The position numbers and the translations under genes are program-made. The notes beneath the pieces were generated by a model. The model was not told the origin of the DNA. It saw only the letters and a list, made by a program, of their open reading frames with translations, and did not search any database. Positions 60,569 to 64,000 of a DNA stretch of 64,000 nucleotides are shown in pieces (within the stretch, counting starts at the first letter, position 1; each line of letters starts with the position of its first letter). The stretch lies in assembly GCA_963676875.1 (NCBI GenBank), contig OY781436.1, forward strand, positions 4,402,001 through 4,466,000, read 5' to 3'. The DNA is from UBA6244 sp963676875 (GTDB taxonomy: Bacteria; Bacteroidota; Bacteroidia; Bacteroidales; F082).

Positions 60569-61447
60569 TCAGTATTCGGGCAACTCGATCAACCTGATGC
60601 CTGCGCCGGATGTGTTACCTACGGTGAGGAGGAAGTATTTTCCATCGGGAGAGATGGCCGGTTGTGAAATTTGGAGGGTGTCGAAGGTGAGACGTTCCAG
60701 GTGGGTACCATTTTCCCAAATGCTGTATAATTCACCGGCCACATCGTCTTTGTATGAAACAAAATAAACTTTCAAACCCGACTCATTCCAGCACGGGTCT
60801 TTGGCGCGCAACGAATCCAGCCTACCGATTTCTTCACCATACCAGTTGATGATTGGAAAAGAGGAAGACTCGAACACGGTTCTGGCCTTTAAATAAATCA
60901 GATGTTTACCATCGGGCGCCACCTGAGGGTCAGCACATTTGGCTTTATGTTGGGTGAGGCGGTTGAGGTTGTCGTAAACAAAATCGTAGCTGTATATTTG
61001 CCATTGTTTGCTTACTTTGTCGTATCCCGAAAAATACACCTGACGGGGCACCTTTGGAAAAGAGGCTTGTTGACAAACAATATCCCTTTTGAATAAAGGG
61101 GTAATTTTTCCATCAGAAATGCGACAACGAAACAAATATTCATACCCCAAACTATCCGAATCGAACACCACGCTCTCCCCATCGGGAAACCAAACAGGAT
61201 GCTGCTCCCGGCTTACACCGGACACCAAAGCGCGTTCGGATTTCGTTTCCAGATCGTAAATATAAATGTCCCAGGTCCCGTTTCGATTGGTTTGAAAGGC
61301 GAATTTGGTTCCGTCGGGCGACCAGCTGGCGTAGGTATTTTCTCCCTGTGGAGGAATGATTTCCAAGGCATTGGCGATGTCGATTTCTTGCCCGTGCACC
61401 ACCGACACAATAACTGTAAACACCCATAAAAACCACCACCTTCGCAT
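60569..61447 (-). CDS. Secreted PD40 (TolB-like) beta-propeller protein
   Basis: 292 residues with a signal peptide (to VVHGQ). Several PD40/WD40-like blades: ASWSPDGTKFAFQTNRNGTWDIYIYDLET, HPVWFPDGESVVFDSDSLGYEYLFRC, DPQVAPDGKHLIYLK and QPAISPDGKYFLLTV. Such propellers mediate protein contacts at the envelope. No Cys lipobox and no operon partner. Confidence 0.85.
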   Translation of the reverse strand: MRRWWFLWVFTVIVSVVHGQEIDIANALEIIPPQGENTYASWSPDGTKFAFQTNRNGTWDIYIYDLETKSERALVSGVSREQHPVWFPDGESVVFDSDSLGYEYLFRCRISDGKITPLFKRDIVCQQASFPKVPRQVYFSGYDKVSKQWQIYSYDFVYDNLNRLTQHKAKCADPQVAPDGKHLIYLKARTVFESSSFPIINWYGEEIGRLDSLRAKDPCWNESGLKVYFVSYKDDVAGELYSIWENGTHLERLTFDTLQISQPAISPDGKYFLLTVGNTSGAGIRLIELPEY

Positions 61448-61788
61448 TTGCGCTGAAATTATTTTGGGTGCAAAGGTAGGAATCCTATAATTTTAGAAAA
61501 GAAAATGTTAGTGGGGTAAATTCGAACAGATCAAAGAAAAAGAAACAATAGGTTCACTAGGTCGTGACCTGTATTCCGGCGGATATCCTTCAATATGGAC
61601 ATTTTGCTGGCACTGCACTGCGCATGTCGACTATTTGTTATGTGCCGGATATGATTATTCAGCCTGTTGAAAATACGAAAACTAATACCTTTTCGGAGAG
61701 AAACCAGAATTTTGATATGCATATTGGACCACATCACATGGCTCGATTCTCCAAATCAGGCACTATTATATTTGCAAGGCACTGACTT
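61448..61788. other. Intergenic region without recognised gene
   Basis: 341 bases. It holds the promoter box of the PD40 gene. The stretch 61560-61785 has open frames on both strands (MTCIPADILQYGHFAG... on plus), but none has recognisable motifs or composition like its neighbours. It could be a decayed gene fragment; I cannot support one. Confidence 0.45.
61471..61478 (-). promoter_or_regulatory. Putative -7 box of the PD40 protein gene
   Basis: The minus strand reads TACCTTTG, matching TAnnTTTG, ending 23 bases before the start codon at 61447. Confidence 0.4.
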
Positions 61789-62268
61789 TTATCGCAATAT
61801 CAGCTTTGTCAAGTCAATATCTGCAAAGGTTTTCAAAGCATCATCTTTTCTTTTGAGGGGGACGAAATGAAGTACTAAACAGGCATTTAATTTCGGGATT
61901 TCTATAGCAAGAAATGCACTGGAATATTTTGCTTGCAATGGAATATAAGCCATATTGTACCCCTCTGACTCAAATACCACTCCGCCGTCTTTTAGCTTTG
62001 CTGTTGATATATACGATGAAAAGCTGCCTTTCGATTCAAGATAAACACTTAATCTGTCTGTTTGCCCTTTTATAAAAGTGGCTTTATACTTAACTTTTTC
62101 GCCGTATTCTGGCTCGCCATCTTTTTCTGTAGCGTAAAACTCGTAGCCTGCCACGGTTATTGTTTCTGCCCAATTTTCAAAATCGGAAAATGGCAACTTT
62201 TCGTAAAACTCCTGTGCATTACTATATGCTGAAATGCATACAAATACAAAGATTATTATTGGTTTCAT
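61789..62268 (-). CDS. Small secreted protein, function unknown
   Basis: 159 residues with a signal peptide (MKPIIIFVFVCISAYSNAQE). The mature part is beta-rich (ETITVAGYEFYATEKDGEPEYGEKVKYKATFIKGQTDRLSVYLES) and I recognise no family. It is 6 bases after the PQQ-like propeller gene, so they are likely cotranscribed. Confidence 0.65.
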   Translation of the reverse strand: MKPIIIFVFVCISAYSNAQEFYEKLPFSDFENWAETITVAGYEFYATEKDGEPEYGEKVKYKATFIKGQTDRLSVYLESKGSFSSYISTAKLKDGGVVFESEGYNMAYIPLQAKYSSAFLAIEIPKLNACLVLHFVPLKRKDDALKTFADIDLTKLILR

Positions 62269-62274
62269 ACTATT

Positions 62275-63501
62275 TTAGTTTGTATTGAATGTATTGGCAG
62301 CATTAGCTCCGTATCCCGACCACAAATCCGGGGCATAACCACCCGTATTTTCTTCTTTTACGCAATGAATGATACTATTGTCAGTCCCCATTGACAAAAC
62401 GATTATATTTTCACCCTTTTGCAAGATGGAATTCGAAATTGGGTCATTATTGGGATCAAAAACAGAAATCGTATTCCCATCTTCGTCTATTCCCCATATA
62501 CCATAGGCGTTTCCGCCAAATATTTTACCATTTGCTGCAACATTTGCAGTTTCGTAAGATTTCAATATTTCTGAATTCAATTTCCATATTTCGTTTCCGC
62601 TTGCAGCATCAACTGTTAAAAGGTTTCCCATTGCCAATGCTAAATTGCCATTGCTTAATTCACTAATTTTTGGGGTTAGAACATCTGTACCGAAATTTAT
62701 TGACCACAACAACTCTTCCGATTTGTATAAGTAAACATTTCTTTGGTTGCTCATTTCGCTTTTTGTACTTACAACAATGTCATTATTCTGAGTTATGATA
62801 AGGTCGTAAACATCTTTTGTGGTATGCTCCGTATTTTCGATATTAGCACGCCATGCGATCCCCGATTCAGAAATTACATACAATGAATCTTCGGCAATGT
62901 ATATGGTATTTCCTTTTGCTGCAATGCGAGGAACAACCCTGTTTTGCTTACATACTTGTATTGAACCATTACTATGACCACTTGAAGGATCAAGTTTTAC
63001 CAAGAATGTACCCTGAATATTAATAAGTGGAATAACGAGGTTATTACCAACAAATGTAAAATTGTCTTGATTGCCAATTCCCAAATCAGCTTCAACAGAC
63101 TCAGAAACTGACCATTTTTCATTCCCGTTTTGAGCATCTAAACATATAAGTTCTTCAGTTGTAAGAAAATAAACATTCCCATCATAGTAGCTCACCGAAT
63201 AATTGCGAGGATATTTATCCTGGTGCTTTTCCCATAATTCACTACCGTTTTTATCAAAAGCCTGAACGACTGAACCAACGCCATACTCTTTTGTAATCAA
63301 ATAAATGTTTCCATTATCGTCAACTGCCGGATAATGGTTTGTAGTCGTTTGGATAGTATGGGAAAGGTCAGTTGACCATACAATTTCAGAAGTTGGATCA
63401 TTGGGGTCATCCGGATTGTCAGGATTTGCAGAGTCATTTTTGCCACAAGAAGAAAATATTGCTATGGCTGCTACAAAAACAAACAGATAAAATTTTTTCA
63501 T
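62275..63501 (-). CDS. PQQ-like beta-propeller lipoprotein
   Basis: 408 residues with a lipoprotein signal (to IAIFSSC, Cys near 19), then an acidic low-complexity linker (NPDNPDDPNDP). The body has PQQ-type blades: HYPAVDDNGNIYLIT, VVQAFDKNGSELWEK, LICLDAQNGNEKWSV and LLTVDAASGNEIWKL. It lacks evident PQQ-binding or dehydrogenase motifs, so it is probably a binding or scaffold protein at the surface. The next gene follows 6 bases later. Confidence 0.85.
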   Translation of the reverse strand: MKKFYLFVFVAAIAIFSSCGKNDSANPDNPDDPNDPTSEIVWSTDLSHTIQTTTNHYPAVDDNGNIYLITKEYGVGSVVQAFDKNGSELWEKHQDKYPRNYSVSYYDGNVYFLTTEELICLDAQNGNEKWSVSESVEADLGIGNQDNFTFVGNNLVIPLINIQGTFLVKLDPSSGHSNGSIQVCKQNRVVPRIAAKGNTIYIAEDSLYVISESGIAWRANIENTEHTTKDVYDLIITQNNDIVVSTKSEMSNQRNVYLYKSEELLWSINFGTDVLTPKISELSNGNLALAMGNLLTVDAASGNEIWKLNSEILKSYETANVAANGKIFGGNAYGIWGIDEDGNTISVFDPNNDPISNSILQKGENIIVLSMGTDNSIIHCVKEENTGGYAPDLWSGYGANAANTFNTN

Positions 63502-63585
63502 ATTAATTTGATTTAAACTTTAAGGCAAAAATCAAATAATTTAGTTTTTATCTACTGTAAAAATGCGACACCTTTTTGTTTTATT

Positions 63586-64000
63586 TTAATTTTTAAGTAA
63601 TAAGTCAGAGAACTGGTTTTTAACGGACAAGTATTGAGTTGGTTTTATGTTGGAAAATTTTGTAAAATCCCGGCTAAGGTGGGAATGATCGTGATAGTAT
63701 CCTTGAAATATGGCATCCTGCCAATCAAATTCTTGATTTTTGTAAGTAAGCTGCATGATAAGCTTATGTCGTTGTATTTCACAAAAAAGTTTAGGCGAAA
63801 TTCCGATAACTTTACTAAAATACCGCTCAAATGTCCGCGTTGAGATTTTGTTGTTTACCACCTCTTTTATGCGAACCATTCCATTTTTTTCAACCATCAG
63901 GTCAACCATCTTATCATAGATATGATTTTGAGCAACTTGGTTTTTTTCCATGTAAGCAAACAATAGTTTTTCCACTAGTTCCACTTTTTCCTCGTCATCT
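63586..64000 (-). CDS. AraC-family regulator, C-terminal part, truncated by the window edge
   Basis: The frame stays open to the window end, so only the C-terminal ~138 residues are seen. They contain the AraC-type double helix-turn-helix: MVRIKEVVNNKISTRTFERYFSKVIGISPKLFCEIQRHK and WQDAIFQGYYHDHSHLSRDFTKFSNIKPTQY. The GTG at 63984 is probably internal. The ligand domain lies outside. It may control the downstream propeller genes (inference from order only). Confidence 0.85.
   Translation of the reverse strand, partial: DDEEKVELVEKLLFAYMEKNQVAQNHIYDKMVDLMVEKNGMVRIKEVVNNKISTRTFERYFSKVIGISPKLFCEIQRHKLIMQLTYKNQEFDWQDAIFQGYYHDHSHLSRDFTKFSNIKPTQYLSVKNQFSDLLLKN

Noticed and set aside
61564..61785. 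Plus-strand open frame of 73 codons
   Set aside because: No motif, promoter or composition supports it; another frame is open on the opposite strand over the same bases.
1..64000. tRNA and rRNA genes
   Set aside because: No T-loop/acceptor pattern or rRNA-like stretch was noticed on reading both strands; a dedicated search was not possible.

Overview
The window comes from a member of the Bacteroidota, probably Bacteroidia; genus and species cannot be told from the sequence. The indications are a type IX secretion (T9SS) C-terminal sorting domain, TonB-dependent receptors with a carboxypeptidase-like N-terminal domain, many short lipoproteins, a fused ResB-CcsA cytochrome c synthase, and TAnnTTTG promoter boxes just ahead of many start codons. 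No rRNA, tRNA or CRISPR array was seen.

Layout. 0.2-7.2 kb: an outer-membrane protein, then a carbohydrate and acetyl-metabolism group: a two-domain glycosyltransferase, a GH130 enzyme fused to a response-regulator receiver domain, and a GNAT-histone-deacetylase-like fusion. 7.2-12.3 kb: an 8-bp GATC-rich tandem repeat, then a minus-strand operon encoding a metal-chelate/vitamin-type ABC importer (binding lipoprotein, FecCD permease, ATPase) translationally coupled to a YtcJ-like amidohydrolase. 12.6-20.6 kb: a giant multi-PAS hybrid histidine kinase translationally coupled to a glutamine-amidotransferase-like lipoprotein, followed by a CapD/FlaA1-like SDR and a secreted protein. 20.6-23.35 kb: a repeat island with at least four copies of a structured ~266-bp repeat, the last one split by an IS110-family element. 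That element carries a structured 3' non-coding region with the properties expected of a bridge (seek) RNA.

23.3-33.2 kb: a flavin reductase and a SemiSWEET-like protein, then a galactan/galactose module: Nudix-type regulator with a candidate operator, T9SS-secreted GH53 endo-galactanase, GH2 beta-galactosidase lipoprotein, galactokinase, sodium/sugar symporter and aldose 1-epimerase. Together these could cut galactan outside the cell, trim the products to galactose, import it and phosphorylate it. 33.3-46.1 kb: an NfeD-like/flotillin pair, a VWA lipoprotein, housekeeping genes (YwbE, EttA, DbpA-like helicase, DnaJ-KTSC, FAD dehydrogenase), a broken TonB receptor beside a beta-propeller phytase, and a small membrane protein. 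46.1-46.8 kb is gene-free and full of palindromic repeats.

46.8-56.3 kb: cytochrome c synthase CcsBA, an Smr-domain protein, and a copper operon consisting of an OprC/NosA-like TonB receptor with both expected copper-ligand motifs, a small lipoprotein, an MbnP-like protein and an MbnH-like dihaem protein. 56.3-64 kb: a polytopic membrane protein, a methionine-gamma-lyase-type PLP enzyme, a prohibitin-like protein, two beta-propeller proteins, a small secreted protein and a partial AraC-type regulator running off the end.

Most notable: (1) the IS110 element, whose 3' non-coding region holds an 8-9 nt match to its own target flank and another to its own right end, in the order known for bridge RNAs; (2) the copper receptor-MbnP-MbnH operon; (3) the GH130-receiver fusion.
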